A stretch of 64,000 nucleotides of DNA from Rapana venosa (GCA_028751875.1 CM054162.1:12339101-12403100), one strand, 5' to 3'; shown: positions 1 through 11,705, counted from the first letter of the stretch. Notes: a model not told the origin generated them from the sequence alone. Made by a program: numbers and translations.

Positions 1-72
1 ACATGCTGTCAAGCAGTACAAGATTTTAAACTGTAAAAAAAACCCCGATATCTATTTTTTAAAATTTATTTC

Positions 73-412
73 TTCTTTTATATCGAGGATAATGGAATAA
101 GCACTCATGTGCTTTTTTACATCCAGTCCCCGTATGTATGCAGTTTTGTCAATTTTGTCATCTGTTTCCACCGGCACACAATGGCCTACTCTTCCGAAAA
201 GCGGAACAGGATTTAACGTGTGCACAAGATGTTCTGCCTGCGTTCGAACAAGGAGCCTCGGTTTATAGTCTCATCCAAAGGACTTTGACACTCAGTTCGA
301 TTTTTTTGTCAAACTGGAAAGAAAGGGCGAGGCTGGGAATCCAACCCAGAACCTCACGGTTTACTTGTTGGCAGGCGAACGTCTTAACCATCCTGCCACC
401 TTCCTTCTTTTA
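73..412 (-). mobile_element. SINE-A, nearly full-length copy
   Basis: Member of the commonest dispersed family here. Read on the minus strand it starts with a tRNA-like head (TGGTTAAGACGTTCGCC as a box A-like region, GGTTGGATTCC as a decayed box B), then a body, and ends in GCTTATTCCATTATCCTC followed by an A-rich tail. The same order recurs at 5.1, 10.5, 17.5 and 37.5 kb. The head shows that RNA polymerase III promoter elements are expected at that end, as in tRNA-derived SINEs. It encodes no protein. Confidence 0.8.
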
Positions 413-477
413 ATCTTCTTCCTTCAATTTTTCTTTTAAAAGCAGAACATTTGTATTGATCACACAAGACTACTCAC

Positions 478-493
478 CTTCCGCACTTTCCAT
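478..493 (-). CDS. Candidate first coding exon (start codon plus donor)
   Basis: On the minus strand GCCACCATGG gives a textbook Kozak start (ATG at 493-491), followed after five codons (M-E-S-A-E) by GAAG|GTGAGTAG, a near-consensus splice donor at 477/476. The upstream flank (about 494-620) is non-repetitive and moderately CpG-containing, as expected of a 5' UTR or promoter. The rest of the gene would lie to the left, outside this window. The product is not recognisable from five residues. The chance co-occurrence of a perfect Kozak start and a strong donor is low but not negligible. Confidence 0.4.
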
Positions 494-892
494 GGTGGCT
501 GAAATGGCCGAACGTTTCGCTCAGGACAACAAACTACGGCTGGCTAGAGGTACTCCACACTTCTGTTACTAACTGCTCACAGACTGTTAAGGTGACGGCT
601 TCACAAAGTGTGCGCTGCTTTTCCACCCCCAACAAATACTCTGCACACAAATCAAAACAAATCATATCACAACTTGGGAAGAGATGTAATGTTTTAATGA
701 AATCGAAACACAATAGGTCTGCTGTGACGGACTTGAGATGACTGGCTAAAAAAGAAACAAAAGTTAGAGCCAGGTGACAGGACTGAAGTGCTGAGGTAGT
801 CTGAAGTAATGTGATTTTTGGGGGTCTTTTTTTGTTCCGAGGTTAGAGCTCTGAGGTTCACAGATCTTGCATGGTGAGATTGTGCTTTAAAA

Positions 893-1085
893 GTGACACT
901 GCTCCATATCATCATCGTCATCGTCACTGTCACCATTATCATCATCACTGTCATCATTATCATCACCACTATCATCATCATCATCATCACTGACATCAAT
1001 CTCATCATCATTGTCCTTATCATCACTATCATCATCATCACTTTCATCATCATCATCATAATTATTATTATCGTCATCATCAGTC
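893..1085. repeat. Degenerate TCA/TCG trinucleotide microsatellite
   Basis: Interrupted (TCA)n with TCG and TTA variants. All overlapping frames translate to Asp/Asn, Ile/Val or Met runs, so they are not treated as genes. Confidence 0.9.
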
Positions 1086-1697
1086 CCGTGACCTATCAAT
1101 GCATCAATACAAACACGCACACTTCTGAAGTCGAATCAAATGAACATGGCATAAACTTAAGTTTGTTGAATACTGCCGATGTTGAAGTACTTTTACATTT
1201 CTTTCTTCTGTCACTCTACTGAATCAGTACTGAATAAACTCATTTAATTAACAAAATTTGTCTTCACTCTATCTCACTCCAGCAACTGAGCAAGTGTCTA
1301 GGGGTATTCGCTTTTTTCCATGTATGGACTGAGCCACAAGTTCTCCAACTTGTGGAGAGTTTATGAGGGCGACATCTGTTCTGAGATTTTATAGATCTGA
1401 CCCTCTCTTGCCCCTCTTTAAGCTGAATGGAGACAGAGGATAGGAATTTCCTGAACATTCTACGGTCACATGGGGGAAGGGATACAAGACGATAAAAACT
1501 GCCCGACACCAGATATCCTCTTGAGACCTGTGACAAATCTACAAGCTTATACTGGCTAGCTGAAAGAAAAACCAACATACACACATGTAACACTACACGT
1601 ATGCATGTTCGAGCATGCAAAACTAAAAGCATCCATGGGCATCGCATACAGACACACACACACACAGTTTCACCACACCACGCACAAACATAAGCTC

Positions 1698-1698
1698 G

Positions 1699-1751
<53 letters not shown>
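1698..1751. repeat. (CA)n microsatellite
   Basis: About 27 perfect CA units, flanked by degenerate CA-rich sequence from 1650 to 1800. Confidence 0.95.
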
Positions 1752-1756
<5 letters not shown>

Positions 1757-2056
1757 TCTACATCACTACAATGTACATGCACACACTCACACATTATATA
1801 TCAATATATAGTAAAATAACCAGACTTAGGTTTTAAAAAAAAACAAGAAGAAAAAAGATTTATACTGATAACTCAATATAAGCAAGCATTTTTTGCAGCC
1901 TTATGACAGTTATGTGCTGCAACTGGCATTCAGCCTGCATTATTGTTTTTGCATCGATTGCAGCATGGCAAAGCAAGCTCAAATTTGACACTGCATCAGT
2001 GCATGGATCTTGTTATCCAGGCAAGCTGGGGGATGGGGGATGGGGGGTGGGGGGTG

Positions 2057-2340
2057 GGATAGCCTTGTGGTTAGAGCTTTCAGCACACTACCTGAAGGTG
2101 CAGGTTTTAGCCCATTCCAGGGGATAAATTTTCCCCCTGGAGTTAACTTCAGTGCTGGCTCCACTCCCCCTTGAAAAGTTCAAGATTCAAATTAAGGCTA
2201 TAAACTGAGGTCCCGAGTGCTAACACATACAGAACATCTTGCGCACAAGTTAACACGCCTTTTACCTTTCGGAAGAGTAGATCATAGCATACTGGCACTG
2301 ATACGAAAGGAATGGATGACAAAATTTAAAAGAGGCATGG
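2057..2340 (+). mobile_element. SINE-A copy in forward orientation
   Basis: Begins with GGGATAGCCTTGTGGTTAGAGC, a box A-like tRNA head, then a degenerate box B near 2103-2115, and runs through the family body up to the GGATGACAAAATTT block. The terminal tail seen in other copies is missing. This forward copy shows which end of the family is the 5' end. Confidence 0.75.
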
Positions 2341-2379
2341 ACACTGGTGTCATGCTTATTTAGAGTCTTAAACATCATC

Positions 2380-2485
2380 CCCGAAGTCAGAATGCAGCTA
2401 CCTGGTGGGAAAATGGTTGCACAGATTGCAAAAATCTCACCATGGCATAGGTGAACTCAGAGCTCTTGCTGATGAATGGAAAAAA
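2380..2485 (+). mobile_element. SINE-D fragment
   Basis: Contains CCCCGAAGTCAGAATGCAGC, then a CTACCT..GGTGGG block and a GAGCTCTTGCTGATGAATG-like end. Related blocks occur in the same order at 27.8, 28.9, 39.7 and 52.6 kb. It is therefore a dispersed repeat fragment rather than unique sequence. Confidence 0.6.
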
Positions 2486-2989
2486 AAATTCATGCTTAAA
2501 CAAAAAAAACTCTCTGAAGGGACTATGTACACACAAGTCTTATAAGAAGAGGAAAATAAACATTCGCTTCTCTTTAATGTCAACATTTACAGGAGTTGTA
2601 CGAGTTTGTACTTGAAAAGAAAGTTCCAGGCCCTTTCCAGATCCAATCAAACATTTTCCCAGGCCCATACCCAGAGCAAAATTACAGCTCAGTCTGTCCC
2701 ATCTAACGAAAGAACAGTTGGGGAAAGAGAGGCTGAAAGCTCTATTTATCGATCAGCAGAATTGCCAGAAATAAAATACTGGATGCGGTCAGATTCATAC
2801 AAATTACAAGTCAGTATCTAGAGTTACAAAGCTGGTTTTGTTTCAAATAAAGCACTACACATTTCCATTTATTATTTAAACACATTATAAATTAAGAGTT
2901 CTCACACTGTCAGTGTCAGGCACACAATAACATTAAAACTCCAAACACTAGTAAAACAATTGAAATACACTGCAGTTGGATATATATAG

Positions 2990-3090
2990 GCTGGCTCGCC
3001 TGACTTGTCAGGCACTTAACAGCAGCGCAACACATTTTCACTCATATGACAAACAGTAGTTGCTGTCTGAGCGTTCCACAATGAAAAAGA
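2990..3090 (+). repeat. Dispersed ~100-bp motif (CTTAACAGCAGCGCAAC type)
   Basis: The blocks CTTAACAGCAGCGCAACACA and CTCATATGACAA match the nested insertion at 22.73-22.84 kb, so this is a second copy of the same short element. Confidence 0.65.
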
Positions 3091-3479
3091 AACAATGAAA
3101 AACGCACAATAACGCTAAGGAAATTCGCTTAAAGTTATTAAAAAAAAGCAATAAAAAAAAGCTGGGTCAAGCCAACCTGACGGATTCACTGTCATTCAGC
3201 AACAAAGGGTAGTGCTCTCCATGTATCTTAGGAGCTCATCAACCTGTTGCCTTGTCTCTTGTCTGTCAGCCAGGCCTCTGAGTGGATTCCCAGCTTATGG
3301 AAAACATCCCCTGGGGGGGTCTATTAGCCTAGGGGGGAGGCAAAGTCACTGGGCTGGTCATAAATTGTGTTATCTGAGATGGAGAGCATGGCTGGAGTTG
3401 GGGGATGCTGGTTTCTAGTTTTGGCAAAGGGACTGATCAATAGAATTATCTGGTGGATGGGAAGGATGGGGGAGTGGGG

Positions 3480-3715
3480 GGTAGTGGTATGCCAGTGTGT
3501 GTGTGTACAAGTGTATGTCATACACGCATACAGATAGGTATGCATGCACATATGTGCAAACACACATACTGACATAGGCATATTACATACACACCCAACC
3601 ATGCACATACATCACACCCACACAGAGGCATGCATGTGCATGCACGCGTGTACACACATACAGAGGCATACACACACTCACACACACACATGTATACACA
3701 CACACACATCATTGT
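3480..3715. repeat. Degenerate CA/TG and CATA-rich simple sequence
   Basis: GTGTGTGT at the left passes into mixed CACATA, CATGCA and CACA motifs. Overlapping open frames read Cys/Val or His/Thr and are repeat artefacts. Confidence 0.85.
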
Positions 3716-3962
3716 TTCATGTTTACTTTTTTGGTGAGTTCAAATTTTGCTCATGAATGTTCAAGACAACTTTTTGTTGTTGCTGTTGAATGTTTAGTCA
3801 GAATGAATACCAACACACATGTATGCTATCTTCTCAATATTCATCCCACCCACCCACACCCATTCTGACACTTACGTAAGTCTTCAATTTTAACGTCTTT
3901 CTACTTTAAGTGATACCAGATTACTCTAAAATAGGAGACTGAATACAAGAGAGAGAGAGAGA

Positions 3963-4048
3963 GACAATGACAATTTCTTTTATTTCGAGGATAATGAATA
4001 AGCACTCATGTGCTTTTTTACATCCAGTCCCCACCCGTAGGGATACAT

Positions 4049-4050
<2 letters not shown>
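3963..4050 (-). mobile_element. LINE-type 3' terminus related to the SINE-A tail, with GACAAT tail
   Basis: On the minus strand it reads GGGACTGGATG..AAGCACATGAGTGC..TTATTCATTATCCTCGAAAT and ends in short TTGTCA-type repeats, then a (CT) tract. Terminal micro-repeats of this kind are typical of non-LTR retrotransposon ends. The right flank enters (GA)n at once. Confidence 0.6.

Positions 4051-4051
<1 letters not shown>

Positions 4052-4107
<56 letters not shown>
4052..4107. repeat. (GA)n microsatellite
   Basis: Perfect GA repeat abutting the LINE-type tail. Confidence 0.95.
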
Positions 4108-4110
<3 letters not shown>

Positions 4111-5044
4111 ACTTTGTGTACACTTAAATTTCAATCAGGTTTATCCGTTTTCCTTCGCTTGTTGTTTGTAGTATACATACATGTATAATTTCAAGAGTGT
4201 CTGATCAGTTTTTCATTTTTATCCTTCAGTCAACTGTCCAGACACACTGACATGATATTAGTTTCTCATTTCTTCCCCCTCTCCATTACCCGATATCACT
4301 TTCTAGTGGGTAGACATGAAAACGAACACACACACCCACACCCTCTTCCCTTCCTTCCTTGGTTTTAACTTCCTGAACACTTTCCTTGGCTAATATCACT
4401 AATAACTCACTCCTTACCGGCCGATTTTTACAATGTGTATATGTACATACATCTCTGTATACTGGCTGTATGTGTTGATTAGTAAAAAAAAAAAATATAT
4501 ATAGACTAAAAAGATACTTAACACAAGTACATGAACATTTTCAGGGTTTCTTGTTGACATGTAGGTGGAAGGTCAAAGTTGAAAGCCAGCTCAAACTGCC
4601 GGATTTTTGTACAAAAGTTGACTAATTGAGCTAAAAAAAAAAATTTTAAGTCGGAGAGTCAAATCATGCGATGGCAGTGGTGCGTAGGTAAGTGCTGTGC
4701 ATGAGATCACTGCCATCACAGTGGATCGAAGAGAGCGAGTTTAAAATACAATTGAGTGAACAGATGTTGCCTTCACTCAGTTCAACAACAACACACACAC
4801 ACTTTATACACCCACGCACGCATGCATGCGCGTGCACACACACTCTCTCTCCACACACACACACACAGAGTGACACACACACACAATGTATACTGAGAAA
4901 AGCAACGAGACCTATAATATAATTCACATGAATATCCTGTTTCACTTATTGCACATAACTAATATGGAACGGTTAAATGACTGGACACGTCACATTGCTG
5001 GGAAAGTCCACATTGTTTTCTGACAAAGACTACTGAGATTGCTC

Positions 5045-5047
<3 letters not shown>

Positions 5048-5102
<55 letters not shown>
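5048..5102. repeat. (GT)n microsatellite
   Basis: About 27 perfect GT units immediately upstream of a SINE-A copy. Confidence 0.95.
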
Positions 5103-5106
<4 letters not shown>

Positions 5107-5124
5107 AAAAAATTTTTTTTATAA

Positions 5125-5463
5125 TTTATTCTTTCATGTCGAGGATAATGGAATAAGCACTCATGTGTTTTTTTACATCCAGTCCCCGTGTGTATGCGGT
5201 TTTGTAAATTTTGTCATCTGTTTACACCGGCACACAATGGCCTACTCTTCCGAAAAACGGAACAGGATTTAACATGTGTGCAAGATGTTCTGCATGTATT
5301 CGAACACAGGGCCTCTGTTTATAGTCTCATCTGAAGGACTTTGACATTCAGTTCGATTTTTTTTGTCAAACTGGGAAGAAAGGGCGAGGCTGGGAATCGA
5401 ACCCACAACCTCACGGTTTACTTGTTGGCAGGGGAACATCTTAACCATCCTGCCACCGTCCAT
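5125..5463 (-). mobile_element. SINE-A, full-length copy with good box B
   Basis: Best-preserved head of the GGTGGCAGGATGGTTAAG subtype. Minus-strand box B GGTTCGATTCC lies at 5402-5392, close to the polymerase III consensus GGTTCGANNCC. The body and the GCTTATTCCATTATCCTCGA tail follow in the usual order. (GT)n flanks both sides (5048-5102 and about 5470-5500). Confidence 0.85.
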
Positions 5464-5579
5464 ACCGTACTCTGTGTCTGTGTGTGTGTGTGTGTGTGTG
5501 TACTGTAAGTGTGTGATGTAAGTGTATGTGTGTGTGCTATGTGTGTGTGTAATTTAACAAATCATACAGTGCACATGAC

Positions 5580-6130
5580 AATGATGATCTCAGAACTGAA
5601 GCTGACCTAAGTCAATACTGACAGTGACATCATCATCATCTGCAATGCCATGACAATGTTCCGGGCTTCAAGTCATATGCTGACTCAATACTCATGTCAA
5701 TGATGTCATCATCTACAAACTGTACAATGCATCAACTGGCAATATTATTCTCCGTTTCACGACATCACTTGCTGACTCAATGTTGTTGATACCGTCATCT
5801 ACAATGTATTGCCCATGTTTAGTGTTCCACACGACATCACATGGTGACTCAATATTGTTGATATATCATCATTAACAATGTATCAACTGATCGGCCATAT
5901 TTTGAGTTTCATGTTATATATATAAGGTAAAGGTAAAGGAGTCCCATAACCTATAAGGTCGTAGGGGAGCGAGGCGTCAGAGACCTCACTTCTCTAGGGC
6001 CAGCATATTGAGGGCGGCGCCCATCTCCTCTCCCTCGACTGCTTTACCTTTTATATATGCTGACTCAAATTGGCTGATATCATCATTGACCATTACTTTG
6101 TCATTGTCCTGAATTTCCAGTCACATGATA
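5580..6130. repeat. Degenerate tandem repeat (~75-80 bp unit) split by a SINE
   Basis: Recurring blocks in the order TGCTGACTCAAT, TTGTTGATA, CATCATCTACAATG, CATCAACTG and ATATTTTGAGTTTCA are seen four or five times. The SINE-S fragment at 5922-6050 interrupts the array, and TGCTGACTCAAATTGG resumes it on the right. Confidence 0.6.
5922..6050 (-). mobile_element. SINE-S, 5'-truncated copy with target-site duplication
   Basis: Minus-strand copy of the 3' half of the element at 52084-52370 (GGGCGCCGCCCTCAAT, GAGGTCTCTGACGCCTCGCT, TTATAGGTTATGGGACTCC). It is bounded by TTATATAT at 5914-5921 and again at 6051-6058, an 8-bp direct repeat that fits a target-site duplication. The tail carries short AAGGTA/TTACCT repeats. 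Confidence 0.8.
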
Positions 6131-6199
6131 CCCTTTTAAAATATTTTAAAATTTTATTTTGCTTTGTTTTACATTCATAATTATTTTACTTTAAATCCT

Positions 6200-6470
6200 T
6201 AGATTTTGTTCTTGTTTTGTTGTGTTGCTTGTTTGACTGGTTGGAAGTTTTTCTGTGTTTTTTTTATTTTCCTGTTTTGTTCTGGTGTGGGTTTTTTGTT
6301 GTCGGTTTTGTTGTTGTTTTGTTTGATTGGGTTTTTTTGGTGTTTTTTTTGGGTTTGGGGTTGGGGTGTTTTTTTGGGGGGGTTGTTTTTTGTTGGTTGG
6401 TTTTGTTTTGTTATGGGGTTTTTTTTGGTTTTTTGTGTGTGTTTTTTTTTTTTTTGGGGGGGGGCATTAA
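6200..6470. repeat. G/T-rich low-complexity tract ending in a poly-T/poly-G junction
   Basis: Almost only G and T on the plus strand for about 250 bp, ending in T14 followed directly by G9 (6442-6464). The overlapping frames on both strands (Phe/Leu/Trp/Gly versus Lys/Asn/Pro) are compositional. Confidence 0.85.
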
Positions 6471-6867
6471 TTACTGTAACATGCAATGTCTTACAGACAT
6501 ATATTAACCCTCCACTTTACATGATGTTTTTGTTTGTGTTTTTTCCCCCCTCTCATTCTGTACTTGTAAACACAGAATTAGTCATTTAGTTGTCTACAAC
6601 CCATCTTTGAAACAAAATATAATTGATTTAATAAATAGAAAGTTCTCTACTAAAAAAAAAAGCAAGCTAACAAAACACAACACTAAGCAGCAAGCAGCAG
6701 AATTCTAATCAGTTAAAAGAAAATAAACTATAACCTTCAAATCAATGTACTAAAATGATGATTTTCTAAACAAAATACCCTCATTTAATAATAAAACAAA
6801 ACCCAAAAAATCCTGATTCCTTAAAAGTTAAAACAAGAAAACAAAAACAACCAACAAAACCACTCAC

Positions 6868-6977
6868 CAGTAAAAACAGCAGCAGGACTCTTAATTCTAA
6901 ACCACACCAAGACACACCAACACAACACTCTTGTCAGAAATGTTCCAGCCACGTACAGCCCTCACTTATATATATAT
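6868..6977 (-). promoter_or_regulatory. Possible TATA-driven short first exon
   Basis: Minus-strand TATATATATAAG (around 6977-6965) lies about 100 bp ahead of CTG|GTGAGTGG, a good donor at 6867/6866. That spacing would suit a promoter with an untranslated first exon. No recognisable coding sequence follows, and AT-rich TATA strings are common in this window, so this is weak. Confidence 0.2.
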
Positions 6978-7565
6978 CTATCTTAATTTATACACCACCA
7001 CCTAAAAATAAAGGACATTCCTCTTCACACTTCCACTTATAACCTGGGTTTGTCCATCCAGAAATACTTGAACTGTTTCAGAAAGAAAAAAACTAACACA
7101 CAACCGTGCGTCACACACCCTAACGGCAACAACCATTCCTTTTGGGTCATGACGTGATGCCACAGGATGCGAAACACTTTCGAGACAAGTTCGGGAAGAA
7201 TCTGTCGACAGGAACTATTTCAGTATTTGGCCCAAAACAAAAGAAAGGCTCTTTGTGGTGTTCATGACCATCAGGTTGAAGTACGCACAAGCTATACGAC
7301 AAGTCATGATGATTAGCACTTATTATATCTTCAGTTTCTGAGTACCTTAAGGTGTGAGCTTTTTAAAACAAATGGCAACGTTTATATAATACATAGAAAC
7401 AAAGGCACCTCTTTGTTTTTCAATGGCTTGAAATCAAGCACACCTACTCCAAACTGTAAGTGATGGGTGATTTCACTTAAATAAACAACCACCTCTCCAG
7501 TTTTATTATTAAAACAAGAGCATAATAAAAATTGTAATGAAGTACCAGGCTACACTGCACATATA

Positions 7566-7850
7566 TATAGCCAAGTGGTTAAGACCATTCCACTTCAATT
7601 GCATGGGTCTATGAAGTCGTGGGTTTGAATCTCAGCAGCAGCAGCAGCATCTGATGAATTAAGGATGGGAATATTTACTGTTTCCCAGGTCAATTTAAAC
7701 TGCAGACCTGCCAGGGCATATTCCCTAAGTTATGAATACACATGTAGAACTGTAGCAGAAGATTATTAAAATTGCACATTACAAGATCCTGTAATGAATG
7801 TCAGCATTCAGCGAGTTATGGAAACACAAACATACCCAGCATGCATCCTG
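7566..7850 (+). mobile_element. SINE-C copy
   Basis: tRNA-like head (AGCCAAGTGGTTAAGAC for box A; GGGTTTGAATC for box B) followed by the body blocks GCAGACCTGCCAG, AAAATTGCACATTA..AAGATCCTGTAAT, ATGTCAGCATTC and ACATACCCAGCATGCATCC. The last block is one I associate with SINEs widespread in molluscs. A minus-strand relative lies at 46.67-46.92 kb. Confidence 0.75.
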
Positions 7851-7934
7851 TAAATCAAAACAAAAGAGCTGCTCTGAAGTGGAAATCTGTCAGCTGATGT
7901 AAGTGGGCAGCCCTCCAGCAGAGAACTTTTACCA

Positions 7935-8292
7935 GCAATGTATGTGTGTCCGACGATGACCTCCAAAACAGCAGAGGAGGCAGCTGCTGTTTCGGAAACT
8001 GGGCAGAAATTTGATTATAGTGGAGATGCCTTGCACACAGTACATCCCCACTCTCTCGGCCAAGTGGGCATAACAACAGTCAGCGTTGGAGATGTTCTCC
8101 AAAGGCCAACCAGCCCCCAGGGCTGCAGCACATAAGGACTGTGCGAGTCAAGCCTCCTAGTCAGAGTCACAGTCGATCACTTAAAGTTAAAGACTAAGCT
8201 GTAAAGTGGAATTCCATGAGTGGGAAAGAAAGCCACTGGTCATACTACAGCCTCTCACTTTGCTGCTGTTGCCCCCAGCGTCAAAGGTTTAA
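7935..8292 (+). repeat. Repeat H, copy 1
   Basis: About 350 bp starting GTCCGACGATGACCTCC and ending near CCCCCAGCGTCAAAGG. It is nearly identical to 47.42-47.74 kb, with the first 80 bp matching without visible change and only a few small indels later. No tRNA head or coding frame is apparent. It may be a SINE body or a nonautonomous element of unknown type. Confidence 0.8.
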
Positions 8293-8644
8293 TCAAGAAC
8301 TGTGATAAAGCCCAGCTTTACAAGCACGAAGATCAGGCACTACACATCCCACCACTGACCCAGTAAGGAAACGCAGCTCAAGACAGAAGAGAAGCAATCA
8401 ATCAATCTAAATTTTGTTTGTTTTAACTCAGTGCTAGCAGATGCAGTTTGTTCAATTTTTGGGGGGGTGGGTGTGGGAGGGAGGTGTAGAGAAAGTGGGC
8501 TTTATTGGGGAAAGAGGGGGGAAAAGTGGTTGTTTACAGTTTAGTAAAGGTAAGGGGTTTTGGGGGGTTGTTTTTTTTAAATTCACGTTTCATTTGCCTA
8601 CCACAGTTCATTCCTATTTTTGACTTTTAAATTTTATCAAATAG

Positions 8645-8896
8645 GCTCCGCCAGCCGTTCAACCTGCCCACGACACGCACAAGCTGAGAGTGAAAAATTC
8701 ATTCACGGCAGTGCCTCAACGACTCCTCGGGCAGTCAACGAAGAAGTCAAACCACCGTGCAACAGAAGTCTCATTTGACTTGGAACACATCCACTCCCTA
8801 GTGAAAAGTCGCCTCAAACACACACCAAACCCCCCCCCCCCCCCCCCACCCCTCTTCCACCCCCCCACCCTCCCTTCCATCCCCTTCCCCAAATGA
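8645..8896 (+). CDS. Candidate coding exon, unrecognised product
   Basis: An 83-codon open frame starts directly after an in-frame TAG that can also serve as a splice acceptor (ATCAAATAG|GCTCCG, preceded by a T-rich stretch). The first about 57 codons have balanced composition (Lys, Arg, Ser, His, Leu) unlike the simple-repeat frames nearby. The end runs into C-rich sequence, giving Pro-rich residues and a stop at 8894-8896. No family is recognised. It could be a terminal exon or chance openness. Confidence 0.3.
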   Translation, partial: APPAVQPAHDTHKLRVKNSFTAVPQRLLGQSTKKSNHRATEVSFDLEHIHSLVKSRLKHTPNPPPPPPPLFHPPTLPSIPFPK

Positions 8897-9299
8897 TCCC
8901 ACTGGAGGTATCCCTATCACCAGGCAATAGAAAATCGATAGTTTCTTCACTGCTCGGCCCCTGCAGACTGTCTTTAGAATCTAATGGTCACGGCACAAAA
9001 ACACAAGTCTGCGGCAGAGACAGAAAAAACTTCTAATCTTAAATGTGGATGGAACTGGACAGCCAGAGAGCATAGGCAGCGATGGACGGATCATCAGATC
9101 ATGAAACGACGTTGACGGACACTGTACGTTTTACTAGCTTTTATTAAGGAATTGAACTGTTCATCACAACAACACACACACAAAAAAGGAGTAATTTTCA
9201 TGAAGGGGTTTTCTTTTCTAGTATCATTATTAAACTAGCTTACTAAGACACCTTTAGTTTGTTTGACATTTGATTTATTGTGCCCAAATTTTAAAAAAA

Positions 9300-9480
9300 G
9301 AGTTTTTGTTTTTTTGTTGTTGGGTTTTTGGTTTAAATTTGGGGGTGGGGATGGGTGTTTGTGGGTTGGTTTTTTGCTGGGTTTTTTGGGGTTTTTTTTT
9401 GGGGGGAGGAGGGGGTGTTGTTTAGGGTTTGTTTTGGTTGGGGGTTTTTGGGGGGGGGGTGGGGGGGGGGGGGGAGAGTT
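9300..9480. repeat. G/T-rich tract with G-runs
   Basis: Continuous G/T composition with several runs of eight or more G (for example 9451-9478). The strand is strongly asymmetric and G-quadruplex-prone. Open frames across it are compositional. Confidence 0.85.
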
Positions 9481-9599
9481 GACTGTTGTGCCATTAAAAA
9501 TTTTTTTAATGTCTCTTTTTTTTTTTAGGACAATGGAATAAACACTCCTATGCTTTTTTTTCTTCTTCTTCTTCTTCTTCTTCAAACACCCAATCCCTG

Positions 9600-10525
9600 A
9601 TGAAATAATCACTTTTCAATTGAAATATAATTCAACTCATACAATTTTAACAAAGTGAGTAGTAGTACTGAACATTTTTCCTGCATAAACGGCAAAATAA
9701 CCAATTTTCCAAATCAAATTTATGAAAGAAGGAAGAACTTTCTCAAAACAAATTCACACATAATTATCTGGCAATAACAACAACAACAAATAAGTGTTCA
9801 ATTCAAATAAACCGTCATAATGGCTTAGGTTAGACACAGTGATTCGAATGAACAAAACCACCAAGCAACCTACAGTTTTTCAATTAAAAGATCATGAACA
9901 GCATCTGTGGTCAGACCACATGATAATTTAAAAGAACTTCAATATAAAGTACTGGTAACAAATAATCACATTCACCATCTGTGGTCAGATCACCACAAAT
10001 CACTTCTTCAAAAAAGCACGAACTAGTTTACTAGCAGCGAACAATCACATTGACCAAAGTCAGCACAACACAACACACGGATCCAATCCATCCATGCTAC
10101 ATCATCAACACCGCCTAGTATAGGATTAACTAAGTCGATTTTATTCCAACCAGGTCAACCGGAAAATGGCAGAACTACTGTAGAGAAGACGGAACGAGGA
10201 AACAGGAAATCTTCATAATGGTCCGACATTCACAGCATGGACTGAAGCTGCGAATAATGACAAAATGGCCAACGACTTGCAACCGCCATGCCATTCACTA
10301 GCGCAAGCTGCTTCTTGCTCAATGATACTAGTAGTTGATACTGTGAGCAGTACGCCGGTAATTCCCACATCCTGTCTGTCTGTCTGACTGTGATGCTGCT
10401 GACAGTATTAAGTTCAAACTGAACATTCAGGGATGCTGTAGTGTAGTGGAAACCTTTGGTTTACAGTACAAGTTTGTACCTCGTATGGGGACAAAGCATA
10501 AAAGTCTTCAGAAAACCCAAAATAT
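9600..10525. other. Mostly unique sequence, no gene assigned
   Basis: Non-repetitive by eye. Two AAAATGGC motifs (10173-10180, and inside CAAAATGGCCAAC near 10262) and GC-richer sequence between 10140 and 10400 could mark a promoter. No exon with both splice signals and a long frame was found. Confidence 0.3.
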
Positions 10526-10529
10526 TTTA

Positions 10530-10830
10530 TTTCATTCTTTTATATTGAGAATAACGGAATAAGCACTTATGTGCTATTTTACATCCAGTCCCCGTGTGTA
10601 TGCGGATTTGTGAATTCTGACATCTGTTCCCACCGGCACACAATGGCCTACTCTTACGAAAAGCAGAACAGGATTTAACATGTGCGCAAGATGTTCTGCG
10701 TGGGTTCACACATGGGACCTCGGTTTGTAGTCTCATCCGAAGGACTTTTGGGGAGAGTGGAGTCTGCACTGATGTGAACTCCAGGGGAAAATATCCCCTT
10801 GAACACGAGTCTAGAGCCACAGGGAAAGTC
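10530..10830 (-). mobile_element. SINE-A copy with degraded head
   Basis: Minus-strand copy. The tail (GTGCTTATTCCGTTATTCTC) and body are clear. The region preceding the head (GGGGATATTTTCCCCTGGAG on the minus strand) is present, but the tRNA head itself is eroded. Confidence 0.75.
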
Positions 10831-11269
10831 CCAGTCTTTTTCTGAAACCATACACTGATACAGGGATTTTGAAAATTGACATTACATGTGGTTGTGAAAA
10901 ATCACTAGTTAACCAGAACAGGAAAAGTCCAGGGTCTTTCTCTAAAAGTCTAAAACTAGTAATTTAAGCAAAAATCTGGGATTTTTTAATTTGACATGGA
11001 AGTGAAATCACTGCATTGTATTGTATCATTCATTATTGTATTAATGAAGATCATGACTGTTGTTGAAGCCTTCATTTCTTATAAGAAAAAAAAAGCTATT
11101 ACTAGAATAATAGTAATACTATTACTGTTAGTGCTATCACAGACAGACACACAGACACAAGACACACACATACACATGTATCTCACACAAGTATCTCGAT
11201 ATAAAAGAATTAAAAAAATAAAATACAATAAAATAACACACACATACATGCATATACATTAAAACCTGT

Positions 11270-11402
11270 TCTGCCTTTACTGTTTCAGTAGAGGCCATTG
11301 TGTGCTGGTGGGATTCAATGACAAAAATTTACAAAGCTGCAAGCACACAGGGACTGGATGTAAAACAGCTTGAGTGCTTAAAAAATATCCTTGAACTAAA
11401 AT
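11270..11402 (+). mobile_element. SINE-A short unit 1 of a run of three
   Basis: Starts at TTAAAACCTGTTCTGCC and ends after the GGGACTGGATGTAAAA block and a degraded tail. It carries only the 3' half of SINE-A. A (CA)n tract follows. Confidence 0.7.
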
Positions 11403-11577
11403 GAACACACACACACACACACACACACAGTCACACATGTCATACACACACATCTCATCAAAACACACACACAAGTATTATACACACACAGTGACGCATA
11501 CACCATGAATTATTCTCAAAATAAAAGTTGTTTATCTAAAATTTAATTAAAATAATTCTTAAACACATACACATACA

Positions 11578-11705
11578 TTAAAACCTGTTCTGGCTTTCAG
11601 AAGAGGCCATAGTGTGCAGGTGGGATTGGGTGACATTTAAAATTTTTTTTACAAAACCGCATGCATACACCGACACAGAGATTGGATACATGTATGTAAA
11701 AAGAG
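11578..11705 (+). mobile_element. SINE-A short unit 2
   Basis: Same 5' boundary (TTAAAACCTGTTCTGGC) and orientation as its neighbours. It degenerates past the ATTGGATACATG..GTAAAAAG block and is followed by a G18 run. Confidence 0.65.

Noticed and set aside
887..1120. Acidic Asp-rich protein on the minus strand
   Set aside because: Translation of the TCA/TCG microsatellite.
5392..5463. A tRNA gene on the minus strand
   Set aside because: Box A and B are present, but the sequence continues into the SINE-A body found at many loci and no clean cloverleaf is supported.
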